64,000 nt of DNA from Amycolatopsis eburnea (GTDB lineage: Bacteria > Actinomycetota > Actinomycetes > Mycobacteriales > Pseudonocardiaceae): contig NZ_RSEC01000062.1 of the NCBI RefSeq assembly GCF_003937945.1, positions 62,001 to 126,000 on the forward strand. Reading direction: 5' to 3'. The notes beneath the pieces are model-generated. The model worked only from the letters and a program-made list of their open reading frames with translations. It was not told the origin of the DNA and searched no databases. Below are positions 7,420 through 18,994 of this stretch, piece after piece. The position numbers were made by a program, and so were the translations under genes. Each line of letters opens with the position of its first letter. Position 1 is the stretch's first letter.

Positions 7420-9465
7420 ATGCCGGTCACGCTCACCGACGAACAAGCCGCGCTGGCCGAGGCGATCCACGCCTGGTCGGCGGCGCACCACCCGCGAGAG
7501 GCGGTGCGCGCGGCCGGAACCGGGGCCGGTCTTCCCGAAGGGTTCGCCGCGCTCGGCCTGTTCGGGGTGGCCCTGCCCGCGTCGGTGGGCGGCGCCGACG
7601 GAAGTATCGCCGATCTCGCCGCCGGCCTCGCCGCGGCGGCCGAAGAACTCGTCCCCGGCCCGGTGCTCGGCACCGCTCTGGGTGGCCTCCTGCTCGCCGA
7701 CGTCCCGGCCGCGAAGGAACTGCTGCCGGCGCTGGCCGAGGGCGAAGCCACCCTCGCGGTGCTGCTGGACGCGCCCTCGCTCGACGACGGCGTCACCGGC
7801 CCGGTGCCCGGTGCCGACGCCGAGACGTGGCTCCTGGTGCCGGTCGACGGCGGTCACGTGTTGCTCGCGCCGGGCACGCCCGGCGTCACGGTCGAACCGC
7901 TGGCCGCGTTCGACTTCTCGCGCCCGCTCGCGCGCGTCCGGTTCTCCGGGGCCCGCGCCGACGTCCTCACCCTGCCGCCGGTCGCGCCCCTCGCGGCGAC
8001 GCTGGCCGCCGCCGAAGCGGCCGGGGTGGCGCGGCGGTGCCTGACCGTCGCCGTCGACTACGCCAAGGTCCGTGAGCAGTTCGGCCGGCCGATCGGGGCG
8101 TTCCAGGCGGTCAAGCACCTGTGCGCCGAGATGCTCTGCCGCGCCGAAGCGGCCGAAGCGCTGGCCTGGGACGCGGCGTCCGGGCAGGACCCGCTGTCGG
8201 TGGCGAGCGCGGCCGTCGTCGCCCTCGACGCCGCCGTCGCCAACGCCAAGGACTGCGTCCAGGTGCTCGGCGGCATCGGGTTCACCTGGGAGCACGACGC
8301 GCACCTGTACCTGCGCCGCGCGGTCGCGCTGCGGCAGTGGCTCGGCGGCGGCTGGCGGCGGCGGGCGGCGGAGCTGGCGCTGGCGGGGGCCGTGCGCACC
8401 CTCAACGTCGACGTCGGCGACGATCCCGCGCTGCGCGCCGAGGTGGCGCGGATCGCGGCGCTGCCCGCCGGGGAGCAGCGGGTCGCGCTCGCCGACGCCG
8501 GGTTGCTGACACCGCACTGGCCCGCGCCCTACGGCCGGGGCGCCGGAGCCGCGGAGCAGCTGCGGATCGACGGCGCGCTGGCCGAAGCCGGCGTCCGCCG
8601 CCCGGACCTGGTGATCGGCGCCTGGGCGGTGCCGACGATCCTCGAACACGGCAGCGACGAGCAGCGCGAACGGTTCGCCCGGCCCACCCTCCGCGGCGAG
8701 CTCACGTGGTGCCAGCTGTTCAGCGAACCCGGCGCGGGCTCCGACCTGGCGGCGTTGCGGACGGCGGCGCGGCGGGTCGACGGCGGCTGGCGGCTGTCCG
8801 GCCAGAAGGTGTGGACGTCGCTGGCGCGCGAAGCCGATTGGGGGATCTGCCTGGCCCGCACCGATCCGGACGCGCCCAAGCACAAGGGCATCACGTACTT
8901 CCTGGTCGACATGCGCGCCGCGGGCATCACCACGAGGCCGCTGCGCGAGATCACCGGCGACGCCGTGTTCAACGAGGTGTTCCTGGACGACGTGTTCGTC
9001 CCGGACGCGGACGTGGTCGGCCCGCCGGGTGGCGGCTGGCGGCTGGCGCGCACGACGCTCGCGAACGAGCGGGTCGCCATCGGGAGCGGGTCGGCGGTGG
9101 GGGAGAGCGTGCAGACATTGGTGTCCACAATGGACGCCTCGGCGCTCGACGGTGTCGCGCTCGACCGGCTCGGTTCCCTGGTGGCGGACGGGGTCGCGGG
9201 CTCGGTGCTGGACCTGCGGGCGGCGCTGCGGCGGCTCGGCGGGCAGGATCCCGGCGCGGAGTCGAGCGTGCGGAAGCTGCTCGGGGTGCGGCACCGGCAG
9301 GACGTGGCCGAGTTCGCCGTGGAAGCGGCCGGGACCGGGGCCCTGCTGGCGGACGGCGCGGCGCAGCGCGAGTTCCTGCTGACGCGGTGCCTGTCGATTG
9401 CCGGCGGGACCACCCAGGTGCTGCTTTCGCTGACGGCCGAACGGCTTCTCGGCCTGCCGCGCTGA
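7420..9465 (+). CDS. fadE34: Fused two-domain acyl-CoA dehydrogenase, FadE34/ChsE3 type
   Basis: A 681-residue protein made of two acyl-CoA dehydrogenase halves. The N-terminal half (about 1-330) ends with the FAD-domain helices YAKVREQFGRPIGAFQAVKH and QVLGGIGFTWEHDAHLYLRR. The C-terminal half (about 340-681) has the acyl-binding middle strand LFSEPGAGSDLAALRTAARR, SGQKVWTSLA, and the C-terminal SIAGGTTQVLLS. In mycobacteria FadE34 has the same fused architecture, lies beside kstR, and dehydrogenates the steroid C24 side-chain CoA ester. Synteny plus the KstR box supports the call. AGGAGG precedes the ATG by 4 bases. Confidence 0.88.
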   Translation: MPVTLTDEQAALAEAIHAWSAAHHPREAVRAAGTGAGLPEGFAALGLFGVALPASVGGADGSIADLAAGLAAAAEELVPGPVLGTALGGLLLADVPAAKELLPALAEGEATLAVLLDAPSLDDGVTGPVPGADAETWLLVPVDGGHVLLAPGTPGVTVEPLAAFDFSRPLARVRFSGARADVLTLPPVAPLAATLAAAEAAGVARRCLTVAVDYAKVREQFGRPIGAFQAVKHLCAEMLCRAEAAEALAWDAASGQDPLSVASAAVVALDAAVANAKDCVQVLGGIGFTWEHDAHLYLRRAVALRQWLGGGWRRRAAELALAGAVRTLNVDVGDDPALRAEVARIAALPAGEQRVALADAGLLTPHWPAPYGRGAGAAEQLRIDGALAEAGVRRPDLVIGAWAVPTILEHGSDEQRERFARPTLRGELTWCQLFSEPGAGSDLAALRTAARRVDGGWRLSGQKVWTSLAREADWGICLARTDPDAPKHKGITYFLVDMRAAGITTRPLREITGDAVFNEVFLDDVFVPDADVVGPPGGGWRLARTTLANERVAIGSGSAVGESVQTLVSTMDASALDGVALDRLGSLVADGVAGSVLDLRAALRRLGGQDPGAESSVRKLLGVRHRQDVAEFAVEAAGTGALLADGAAQREFLLTRCLSIAGGTTQVLLSLTAERLLGLPR

Positions 9466-9527
9466 CGTCCGGGCGGCGCGAACGGACCGTTCGTGCCGCC
9501 CGGCCCGAAACTGTCGGTGGCGTGTTC

Positions 9528-9533
9528 TAGCGT
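9528..9533 (+). promoter_or_regulatory. Candidate -10 element for leaderless helicase mRNA
   Basis: TAGCGT fits the actinobacterial TANNNT -10 pattern and ends 7 bases before the GTG at 9541. No Shine-Dalgarno sequence precedes that GTG. This supports a leaderless transcript and decides the start. Confidence 0.4.
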
Positions 9534-9540
9534 TGCGGGC

Positions 9541-12320
<2,780 letters not shown>

Positions 12321-12321
<1 letters not shown>

Positions 12322-13481
12322 TGCCGCCGCGGCGGAACTTCGGCACCACCTGGTGGGGGCGTGCCTGGGTCGACGCGCTGGAGCAGCGCGCGAAGCTCGA
12401 CCCGAACCGGCTGCCGCGCGGTCGCACCTACGCGCGCAAGGGCACCGTCAGCGAGCTGCACTTCGGCGCCGGGGAGATGAAGGCGCTGGTGCGCGGCAGC
12501 CGTCCCGAGCCCTACAAAGTCACCATCACCATGCGCACCTTCACCGACGGCGAGTGGGACACCCTGCTCGGCGTGGTCGGCACGCGGCTCGGGCACGCCG
12601 CGGCGCTGCTCGACGGCGAACTGCCGGGCGCGCTCGCCGAGCAGGCCCGCGAGGCCGGCGCCGACCTCCTGCCGGGGCCCGGCGACCTGCGGCCGCGGTG
12701 TTCGTGCCCGGACTCGGCGAACCCGTGCAAGCACGTCGCCGCGGTGTACTACCTGGTCGCCGACGAGGTGGACCGCGACCCGTTCACGCTGTTCCTGCTC
12801 CGCGGCCGGCCGCGGGCGGACGTCCTGGCCGAGCTGCGTGCCCGCCGGTCGCCGGCCCGCGCGGACCAGCCGAAGCTCCCGAAAGCGGCGGACGAAGGCC
12901 TGACGCCGCGAGCGGCCTACACCCGGCGGCCGGGCCCGATCCCGGACCTGCCGCCCCCGCCGCGCGTCGCGGGGCCGCCGGCGGTCCTGGACCTCGACCC
13001 GCCACCGGCCACGGGCTGGACGGCGGCCGCCCTGTCGTCGCTCGCGGCGGACGCGGCCTCCCTGGCCCGCGACCTGCTGATCGGCGGCGTGACGGCGGCC
13101 GAGCTGACGTTCGAAGAGGACCTGGCCCGCCGCGCGGCCGCCCGCACCGCCCCGGAGATCACCACCCTCGCCGCGGCGGCGGGCGTGCCACCCCGCGACC
13201 TCGCCCGCTGGGCCGAAGCCTGGCGCGAAGGCGGCCGCGGCGGCCTGGCGGCCCTGCGCGACACCTGGCAGCCCGGCCCCGGCCCGCTGGCCGAGGCGCA
13301 GGCGATCCTGGCCGAAGCGGGCCTCCCGGGCCGGCCGAAGCTCTGGCGCAACCGCCTCACCCAGGGGAACCTGCAGCTGCGCTACGGCCGCGACGCCCGG
13401 TGGTACCGCTTCACCCGCTCGGGCACGGAGTGGCGGCTGGACGGCCCGCCGTCGGCGAGCCCGGTGGACCTGGCCTACTGA
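12321..13481 (+). CDS. SWIM zinc-finger protein, partner of SNF2 helicase
   Basis: A 386-residue protein with the SWIM motif C127-x-C129 and C136-x-H138 in RCSCPDSANPCKHVAAVYYL. SWIM domains bind DNA or proteins. The N-terminus (RRNFGTTWWGRAWVDALEQ) is typical of SWIM proteins encoded next to SNF2 helicases. The C-terminal half is Pro/Ala-rich and ends with a small WYRFTRSGTEWRL domain. The ATG overlaps the helicase stop by one base, so expression is coupled. The 3' end overlaps the convergent lipase gene by 7 bp. Partnership in DNA repair or remodelling is inferred from the conserved gene pair. Confidence 0.88.
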
Positions 13482-14707
13482 CCGGCCTTCCACGCGTTGT
13501 ACGTGTGGTCCAGGAACCGCCCGACGCCGCGGACCACGTGCGCGCTCCGCACCGACGTGAACACGTCGAACGCGTGTTGCGCCCCCGCCAGTTCCGCGTA
13601 CGCCACCGGCCGGCGGGACTTCTCCCGCAGCCGCCGCACGAATTCGCGGGCCTCGCGGACCGGGACCAGGGAATCGTCGCGGCCGTGGATCACGAAGAAC
13701 GGCGGCGCGTCCGAACTGATCCGGTCCAGCGGCGAGGCCGCGATGTAGTCGTCCAGGTGGTTGACCGGGTCGCGGTCGGCGGCGAACACCCGGCGCGCGA
13801 TCAGGCTCTCCAGCCGGTACTTGCTGGCCCGGGAACCCGACGTGGCCGCGAAGTCGTACACGCCGTAGTGCGGGACGCAGGCCTGGACGCTCGTGTCCAC
13901 GTCCTCGAACTCCGGCTGCAGCGCCGGGTCGTTCTGCGACAGCGCCAGCAGTGCCGACAGGTGGCCGCCCGCCGAACCGCCGGTCACCGCGACGAAGTCC
14001 GGGTCGCCGCCGTACTCCGAAATCGACGAGCGGATCCACGCCAGCGCCCGCTTCGCCGCCACGATGTGGGCCGGCCAGCGATGCGCCGGCGACAGCGGGT
14101 AGTTGATCGCCACGCACACCCAGCCGCGGCGGGCGAGGTAGCGCATCAGCGGGCGGCCCTGCTCCTCCTTGTTGCCGATCACCCACGCGCCGCCGTGGAC
14201 CTGCAGCAGCACGGGCGCGCCGGTCACCGGCTCCGACGGCCGGTAGACGTCCAGCAAGAAGCGCTTGCCGCCCGGGGCGTAGGCGATGTCGCGATCCACC
14301 CGCACGTCCGGGGCGCCCATCCGGAACGGCAGCGCCAGCTCGCTCCACGGCAGCCCGAGGTCGGACCGGCCCAGCTCGGCCGCGTAGTCCTCGCCGAGTG
14401 CCTCCGTCAGCGCCTTCTCGATCTCCTCGCGGGCGCCGTGGCCGGTGCGGATCAGCGCGCCCAGGCCGGCGGCCGACGCCGCGGCCATGGCCAGGCCCGC
14501 CTGCGTCGAGCGGTCGCGCGCGCCGTGGCGGGCCAGGTGGACCGCGGTGTCGGCCGCGGTCAGGGCCAGTAGCTGGGGCGCCAGCTCGCCGGTCAGCCAC
14601 CCGGCGAAGAACACCGGGATCGTCGTCGAGCGGGCCTTCAGCGGGCGGAGCGCGTTCGCCGTGAGACCGAGCTGGACCGCGCGGCGGATCAGGAAGTTCG
14701 GCTGCAC
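13475..14707 (-). CDS. Alpha/beta hydrolase, HSL/Lip-type esterase
   Basis: A 410-residue esterase of the hormone-sensitive-lipase family. The oxyanion motif HGG is at 171-173 (HGGAWVIGN). The nucleophile motif GGSAGGH has Ser245, and the acid and base fit HGRDDSLVP and GAQHAFD. The first 130 residues form an N-terminal extension with hydrophobic helices, as in mycobacterial LipM/LipQ-type proteins. It converges on the SWIM gene with a 7-bp overlap and is divergent from the wax ester synthase. Together with that enzyme it may serve lipid storage turnover. The substrate is unknown. Confidence 0.88.
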   Translation of the reverse strand: MQPNFLIRRAVQLGLTANALRPLKARSTTIPVFFAGWLTGELAPQLLALTAADTAVHLARHGARDRSTQAGLAMAAASAAGLGALIRTGHGAREEIEKALTEALGEDYAAELGRSDLGLPWSELALPFRMGAPDVRVDRDIAYAPGGKRFLLDVYRPSEPVTGAPVLLQVHGGAWVIGNKEEQGRPLMRYLARRGWVCVAINYPLSPAHRWPAHIVAAKRALAWIRSSISEYGGDPDFVAVTGGSAGGHLSALLALSQNDPALQPEFEDVDTSVQACVPHYGVYDFAATSGSRASKYRLESLIARRVFAADRDPVNHLDDYIAASPLDRISSDAPPFFVIHGRDDSLVPVREAREFVRRLREKSRRPVAYAELAGAQHAFDVFTSVRSAHVVRGVGRFLDHTYNAWKAGQ

Positions 14708-14759
14708 CAGCGCGATGATACCGGTGAGTAGGGTGACGCGCCGCGCACCGGAACGGGCT

Positions 14760-14765
14760 TACCCT
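14760..14765 (+). promoter_or_regulatory. Candidate -10 element for leaderless WS/DGAT mRNA
   Basis: TACCCT fits TANNNT and ends 6 bases before the ATG at 14772, which lacks a ribosome binding site. It lies in the 64-bp divergent region with the esterase gene. Confidence 0.4.
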
Positions 14766-14771
14766 GGCGGC

Positions 14772-16157
14772 ATGCAGAGACTGAGCGGCCTCGACGCGAG
14801 CTTCCTCTACCTCGAGACGCCGTCCCAGGTCCTGCACGTCTGCGGGCTGCTCGTCCTCGACGGCTCGACCGTCCCCGGCGGCTACACCTTCGCGAAGCTC
14901 CTGGCCAAGCTCGACGAACGGGTCCGGCTGATCCCGGCGTTCCGCCGCAAACTGCACAACCCGGTCTGGAACCTCGGCCATCCCGTGTGGATCGAGGACG
15001 AGGACTTCGACCTCGACCACCACGTGCACCGCATCGGCGTGCCCGCGCCCGGCGACCGCGCCGAGCTGGCCGAGCTGTGCGCGCACATCGCCGGCCAGCA
15101 GCTCGACCGCGCGCGGCCGCTGTGGCAGCTCTACGTCATCGAAGGACTGGCCGACGGCCGGATCGCCGTGCTGCTGAAGATGCACCACGCCAGCGTCGAC
15201 GGGGTGAGCGGGGCCAGCCTGATCACCGCGCTGGCCGGGCTGGAGCCCGACGCGCCGGCGCCGGTCACGGAGCAGCCCGGCAACCCGGCCGCGCCCTCGG
15301 CGCTGGACCTGCTGCGCTCGGGCGCCGGGACCGTCGTGCGACGTCCCGCCGAAGTCGCCCGGCTGCTGCCCGACCTGCTGGGGCTGGTGCCGCGGTGGCT
15401 CGGGAAAGCCCTGCGCGGCAAGGGGATGCCGGTCCCGTTCACCGCGCCGCGGACGTCGCTGAACGGCACGATCACCGGGCACCGCAGCGTCGCGTTCGCC
15501 CAGCTCGACCTCGACGAGGTCAAAGAGGTGAAGAACGCCTTCGGGGTCACGGTCAACGACGTCGTCCTCGCGCTCGTCGCGGGCGCGCTGCGCGAGTTCC
15601 TCGAAGCGCGCGGCGAACTGCCGGCCGACCCGCTGGTCGCGACCGTGCCCGTCTCGATCCACGACCGGACCGAGCGCGACCACGGCAGCAACAAGGTGTC
15701 GGCGTTCTTCGCCTCGCTCCCGACGCACCTGCCCGACCCGGCCGCGCGCGTGTTCTTCCTCGCCGAGGCCAACCGGCTCTCGAAGGACCACCACTACGAC
15801 ATCGACGCCGACATGCTGCAGGACTGGGCGCAGTTCTCGGCCGCGACGGCGTTCGGCCTCGCCGTCCGCGCGTACTCGGCGTTGCGCTTGGCGGAGAAGC
15901 ACCCGGTGGTGCACAACCTGGTCGTCTCCAACGTGCCCGGCCCGCCGATGCCGCTGTACTTCCTCGGCGCGCGGATCACCGGCTTCTACCCGCTCGGGCC
16001 GGTCTTCCACGGCGCGGGCCTGAACGTCACCGTGCTGTCCAACGCGGGCAAGGTGCACGTCGGCCTGCTGGGCGCGCGGGAGCTGACCCGGGACCTGTGG
16101 CCGCTGGCCGACGCGCTGCCGGACGCCCTCGACCAGCTGCTCAAGGCCGCGGGCTGA
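14772..16157 (+). CDS. Wax ester synthase / diacylglycerol acyltransferase
   Basis: A 461-residue WS/DGAT-family O-acyltransferase. The catalytic HHxxxDG motif is H138-H139-A-S-V-D143-G. The C-terminal domain has the NDVVLALVAGALREFL and VSNVPGPPMPLYF (PLW/NVPGP) signatures. These enzymes make triacylglycerol or wax esters from acyl-CoA, probably at the inner membrane or lipid body. The opening RLSGLDASFLYLETP is canonical, so the start is secure. It converges on the Ddn-like gene with a 17-bp overlap. Placement inside the steroid locus fits storage of the acyl-CoA released by sterol side chains, which is inference. Confidence 0.93.
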   Translation: MQRLSGLDASFLYLETPSQVLHVCGLLVLDGSTVPGGYTFAKLLAKLDERVRLIPAFRRKLHNPVWNLGHPVWIEDEDFDLDHHVHRIGVPAPGDRAELAELCAHIAGQQLDRARPLWQLYVIEGLADGRIAVLLKMHHASVDGVSGASLITALAGLEPDAPAPVTEQPGNPAAPSALDLLRSGAGTVVRRPAEVARLLPDLLGLVPRWLGKALRGKGMPVPFTAPRTSLNGTITGHRSVAFAQLDLDEVKEVKNAFGVTVNDVVLALVAGALREFLEARGELPADPLVATVPVSIHDRTERDHGSNKVSAFFASLPTHLPDPAARVFFLAEANRLSKDHHYDIDADMLQDWAQFSAATAFGLAVRAYSALRLAEKHPVVHNLVVSNVPGPPMPLYFLGARITGFYPLGPVFHGAGLNVTVLSNAGKVHVGLLGARELTRDLWPLADALPDALDQLLKAAG

Positions 16158-16638
16158 GCACCACGACCGGGATCTCCCGGTCGGTCCACGCCTGGTACTT
16201 CGCGAAGTCGGCGTACAGCTCGACCAGCCGCGGCCACAGTTCGGCGCGCTCGTCGGCTCCGGCCACGCGAGCCGTGACCGCGACGTCGCGGCGGCCCTTC
16301 AGGTGGATGCGCGTCTCGGGGTCCGCCCGCAGGTTGAAGTACCACTGCGGGTGCCGAGGCAGCCCGCCCTGCGAGGCGACGATGACGACGTCGTCGCCGG
16401 AGCGCAGGTACAGCAGCGGTGTGGTGAACCGGCGCCCGGACTTGCGGCCCCGGTGCTCCAGCAGCAGCGTCGGCACCGGCTTGCGGAACCCGGCCCCGAT
16501 CCGCCAGGTGCCGCCGATCCGGCCGCCGGTCAGCCGGAAGACCGCGACCTGCGCCTTCGCGCCGTACTTCATGACCTTCGCGGTCACCGGTGAGTCCAGG
16601 CCGCCGGGCTTCTGCTCCGGCAGGCTGAAGCGTCCCAT
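16141..16638 (-). CDS. Deazaflavin (F420)-dependent nitroreductase family protein, Ddn-like
   Basis: A 165-residue split-barrel protein of the Ddn/FDOR-A family. Features are TLLLEHRGRKSGRRFTTPLL, the SGDDVVIVASQGGLPRHPQW segment, and the C-terminal YADFAKYQAWTDREIPVVVL. The motif KSGRxxTTPLLY binds the cofactor phosphate. In mycobacteria ddn lies beside fadA5-cyp125. Here the gene sits directly before the fadE28 operon, with an AACACGTT palindrome upstream, so a steroid or quinone reductase role is plausible. The ATG at 16638 has GGAAGGA upstream. Confidence 0.88.
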   Translation of the reverse strand: MGRFSLPEQKPGGLDSPVTAKVMKYGAKAQVAVFRLTGGRIGGTWRIGAGFRKPVPTLLLEHRGRKSGRRFTTPLLYLRSGDDVVIVASQGGLPRHPQWYFNLRADPETRIHLKGRRDVAVTARVAGADERAELWPRLVELYADFAKYQAWTDREIPVVVLSPRP

Positions 16639-16657
16639 CGCGGGTTCCTTCCTCGGG

Positions 16658-16671
16658 GGGAACACGTTCTG
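16658..16671. promoter_or_regulatory. Imperfect KstR-like box (Ddn-like gene side)
   Basis: GGGAACACGTTCTG keeps the AACnnGTT core but has G instead of T and A at the outer positions. It lies 20 bp before the Ddn-like start and 73 bp before the stronger box of the divergent fadE28 operon. A second, weaker KstR contact is possible. Confidence 0.45.
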
Positions 16672-16744
16672 ACTCGGCACGGGCGGCCAGTCGTGATCCG
16701 AGTCCTCCCGCGGGGTTGCCGTGCCGGTCCTTTCCGGTTAAGAC

Positions 16745-16758
16745 TAGAACATGTTTCA
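16745..16758. promoter_or_regulatory. KstR box (fadE28 operon)
   Basis: TAGAACATGTTTCA fits TnnAACnnGTTnnA fully and lies 26 bp before the fadE28 GTG start. It is the only consensus box in front of the five-gene igr-type operon. Confidence 0.8.
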
Positions 16759-16784
16759 GTATTGCGTCGAGCCGGAGGTCGGGC

Positions 16785-17834
16785 GTGGACTTCACCCTTG
16801 ACGATACGCAGAGCGAGATCGCCGCTCTCGCCGCGAAGGTGCTCGGCGCGGAAGACGATCCGTGGCGCGCGCTCGCCGGCGCGGGCCTGCTGGCGCTCGC
16901 CCTGCCCACCGACCTCGAGGGCGACGGCTTGGGCGTCGCCGAGGTCGCGCAGGTCCTGACCGAGGTGGGGCGGGCCGCCGCGCCGGTGCCCGCGTACGCC
17001 GCGTTGGCGCTGGGCGTCCTGCCGGTCGAGACGCTCGGCACGCCCGCCCAGCGCGCGCGGTTCCTGCCGCCGGTCGCGGCCGGGGAGGCGCTGCTCACCG
17101 CGGCGCTGCACGAGCCGTCCGCGCCGCTGACCGCCGAGCCCGCCGCCACCGCGCGCGCCGCGAACGGGAAGTGGCTGCTCAGCGGCGTGAAGACCGCTGT
17201 CCCGTACGCCGCCGAAGCCACCCGGATCCTCACCCCGGTGACCACCGCGCACGGCACCGCCGTCTACCTGGCCGACCCGCGCGCCAACGGGGTCACGCTC
17301 GTCCCGACGCGGAACTCGGCCGGGTCGCCGGAGTGCACCGTGCGGCTCGACGACGTCGCCGTCGAGGAGACCGACCTCCTCTTCGACCGGGGCGCGGTCG
17401 CGACGCTGCACCGGTTCGCGCTGGCCGGCGCGCTCGCGCTCGGCGATGGGCTGCTGGCCGGCGCGCTCGCGCTCACCGTCAAGCACGTCGGCGAACGCAC
17501 CCAGTTCGGCCGGCCGCTGGCGACGTTCCAGGCGGTCGCGGGCCAGATCGCCGACGTCTACGTCGCCGCGCGGACCGTACACCTCGCCGTGACGTCCGCG
17601 GTGTGGCGGCTGGCTGCCGGGCTCGACGCGGACGCCGAACTCGACGTCGCCGCCTACTGGCTCGCCGAGGAGGCCCCGAAGGCGCTCGCGACCTGCCACC
17701 ACCTGCACGGCGGCGTCGGCGTCGACGAAACGTACCCGCTGCACCGCTATTCGTCGGCGGTCAAGGATCTCGGCCGGGCGCTCGGCGGCGCCGCGCACCG
17801 GCTCGGCAGGCTCGGCGAACGAGTGGCGGGGTGA
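16785..17834 (+). CDS. fadE28: Acyl-CoA dehydrogenase subunit FadE28 (ChsE1)
   Basis: A 349-residue acyl-CoA dehydrogenase, shorter than a classical ~385-residue enzyme. In mycobacteria FadE28 and FadE29 form an alpha2beta2 heterotetramer that dehydrogenates the three-carbon steroid side chain (3-OPC-CoA). Visible features are the N-terminal DFTLDDTQSEIAALAAKV, the FAD-domain helix VGERTQFGRPLATFQAVAGQ, and the C-terminal HHLHGGVGVDETYPLHRY. Its place as first gene of fadE28-fadE29-chsH2-chsH1-ltp2 and the KstR box support the call. The GTG at 16785 has GGAGG 6 bases upstream. Its stop is 5 bases before the fadE29 ATG. Confidence 0.9.
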   Translation: MDFTLDDTQSEIAALAAKVLGAEDDPWRALAGAGLLALALPTDLEGDGLGVAEVAQVLTEVGRAAAPVPAYAALALGVLPVETLGTPAQRARFLPPVAAGEALLTAALHEPSAPLTAEPAATARAANGKWLLSGVKTAVPYAAEATRILTPVTTAHGTAVYLADPRANGVTLVPTRNSAGSPECTVRLDDVAVEETDLLFDRGAVATLHRFALAGALALGDGLLAGALALTVKHVGERTQFGRPLATFQAVAGQIADVYVAARTVHLAVTSAVWRLAAGLDADAELDVAAYWLAEEAPKALATCHHLHGGVGVDETYPLHRYSSAVKDLGRALGGAAHRLGRLGERVAG

Positions 17835-17839
17835 GCGAA

Positions 17840-18994
17840 ATGCACGTCGAACTGACCGCGGCGCAGAAGGACCTGCGCGCGGAGCTGCGGGAGTACTTCG
17901 CCGGGCTGATCAGCCCCGAGGAACGCCGCGAGATGCGGCGCGAGCGGCACGGGCCGGTGTTCCGCGAGATCGTCCGCCGGATGGGCCGCGACGGGCGGCT
18001 CGGCGTCGGCTGGCCGGAAGAGTACGGCGGGCAGGGCTTCGGCGAGATCGAGCAGCACCTGTTCGTCGACGAGGCCGCGCGCGCCGACGTCCAGCTGCCG
18101 TCGGTGACGCTGCAGACCGTCGGGCCGACGCTGCAGCAGTTCGGCACCGAGGAGCAGAAGTCCTTCTTCCTGCCGAAGATCCTGGCCGGGGAGATCCACT
18201 TCGCGATCGGCTACACCGAGCCGGAGGCGGGTACCGACCTCGCGGCGCTGCGGACGACCGCGGTGCGCGACGGCGACGAGTACGTCGTCAACGGCCAGAA
18301 GATCTTCACCACCGGCGGGCACGACGCCGACTACATCTGGCTCGCCGTGCGGACCGCGCCCGACGCGCCGCGGCACAAGGGCATCTCGATCCTCATCGTG
18401 GACACGAGCGACCCCGGCTATTCGTGGACGCCGATCATCACCTGCGACGGCGCCCACCACGTCAACGCGACGTACTATTCGGACGTCCGCGTGCCGGTGA
18501 ACCGCCTGGTGGGCAAGGAAAACGAGGGCTGGCGGCTGATCACGACGCAGCTCAACCACGAGCGCGTCATGCTCGGGCCGGCCGGGCGGATCGGCGGGAT
18601 GTACGACCGCGTGCGCGCCTGGGCCGCCGCCCACGACCTGCTCGACCTCGCCGACGTGCGGGCCGTGCTGGCCGAGGCGATGGCGGTGACGCGGGTGAAC
18701 GAGCTGCTGAACTGGCAGGTCGCGGTGTCCTCGGCGACCGCGCCGGTCGGCGTCGGGGACGCGTCGGCGACCAAGGTGTTCAGTTCCGAGGCGATCCAGC
18801 GGATCGGCCGGAACCTCGAAGAGCTCGTCGCCCGCCACGGCGATCCGGCCGACCCGGACACCGCCGAGCTGGCCGACTGGCTGGACGTCTCCGCCAAGCG
18901 CAACATCGTGCTGACGTTCGGGGGCGGCGTCAGCGAAATCCAACGGGAGCTGATCGCCTCGATCGGCCTGGGTCTGCCGAGGGTGCCGCGATGA
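17840..18994 (+). CDS. fadE29: Acyl-CoA dehydrogenase subunit FadE29 (ChsE2)
   Basis: A 384-residue partner of FadE28 that supplies most of the active site. The opening VELTAAQKDLRAELREYF, then RHGPVFREIVRRMGRDG, FAIGYTEPEAGTDLAALRTT, GHDADYIWLAVRT and LTFGGGVSEIQRELIA follow mycobacterial FadE29 almost residue for residue as I recall it. The middle strand TEPEAGTDLA binds FAD and substrate. ATG at 17840 was chosen because it aligns with the family start; a GTG at 17831 overlapping the fadE28 stop is the alternative. The stop overlaps chsH2 (ATGA). Confidence 0.93.
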   Translation: MHVELTAAQKDLRAELREYFAGLISPEERREMRRERHGPVFREIVRRMGRDGRLGVGWPEEYGGQGFGEIEQHLFVDEAARADVQLPSVTLQTVGPTLQQFGTEEQKSFFLPKILAGEIHFAIGYTEPEAGTDLAALRTTAVRDGDEYVVNGQKIFTTGGHDADYIWLAVRTAPDAPRHKGISILIVDTSDPGYSWTPIITCDGAHHVNATYYSDVRVPVNRLVGKENEGWRLITTQLNHERVMLGPAGRIGGMYDRVRAWAAAHDLLDLADVRAVLAEAMAVTRVNELLNWQVAVSSATAPVGVGDASATKVFSSEAIQRIGRNLEELVARHGDPADPDTAELADWLDVSAKRNIVLTFGGGVSEIQRELIASIGLGLPRVPR

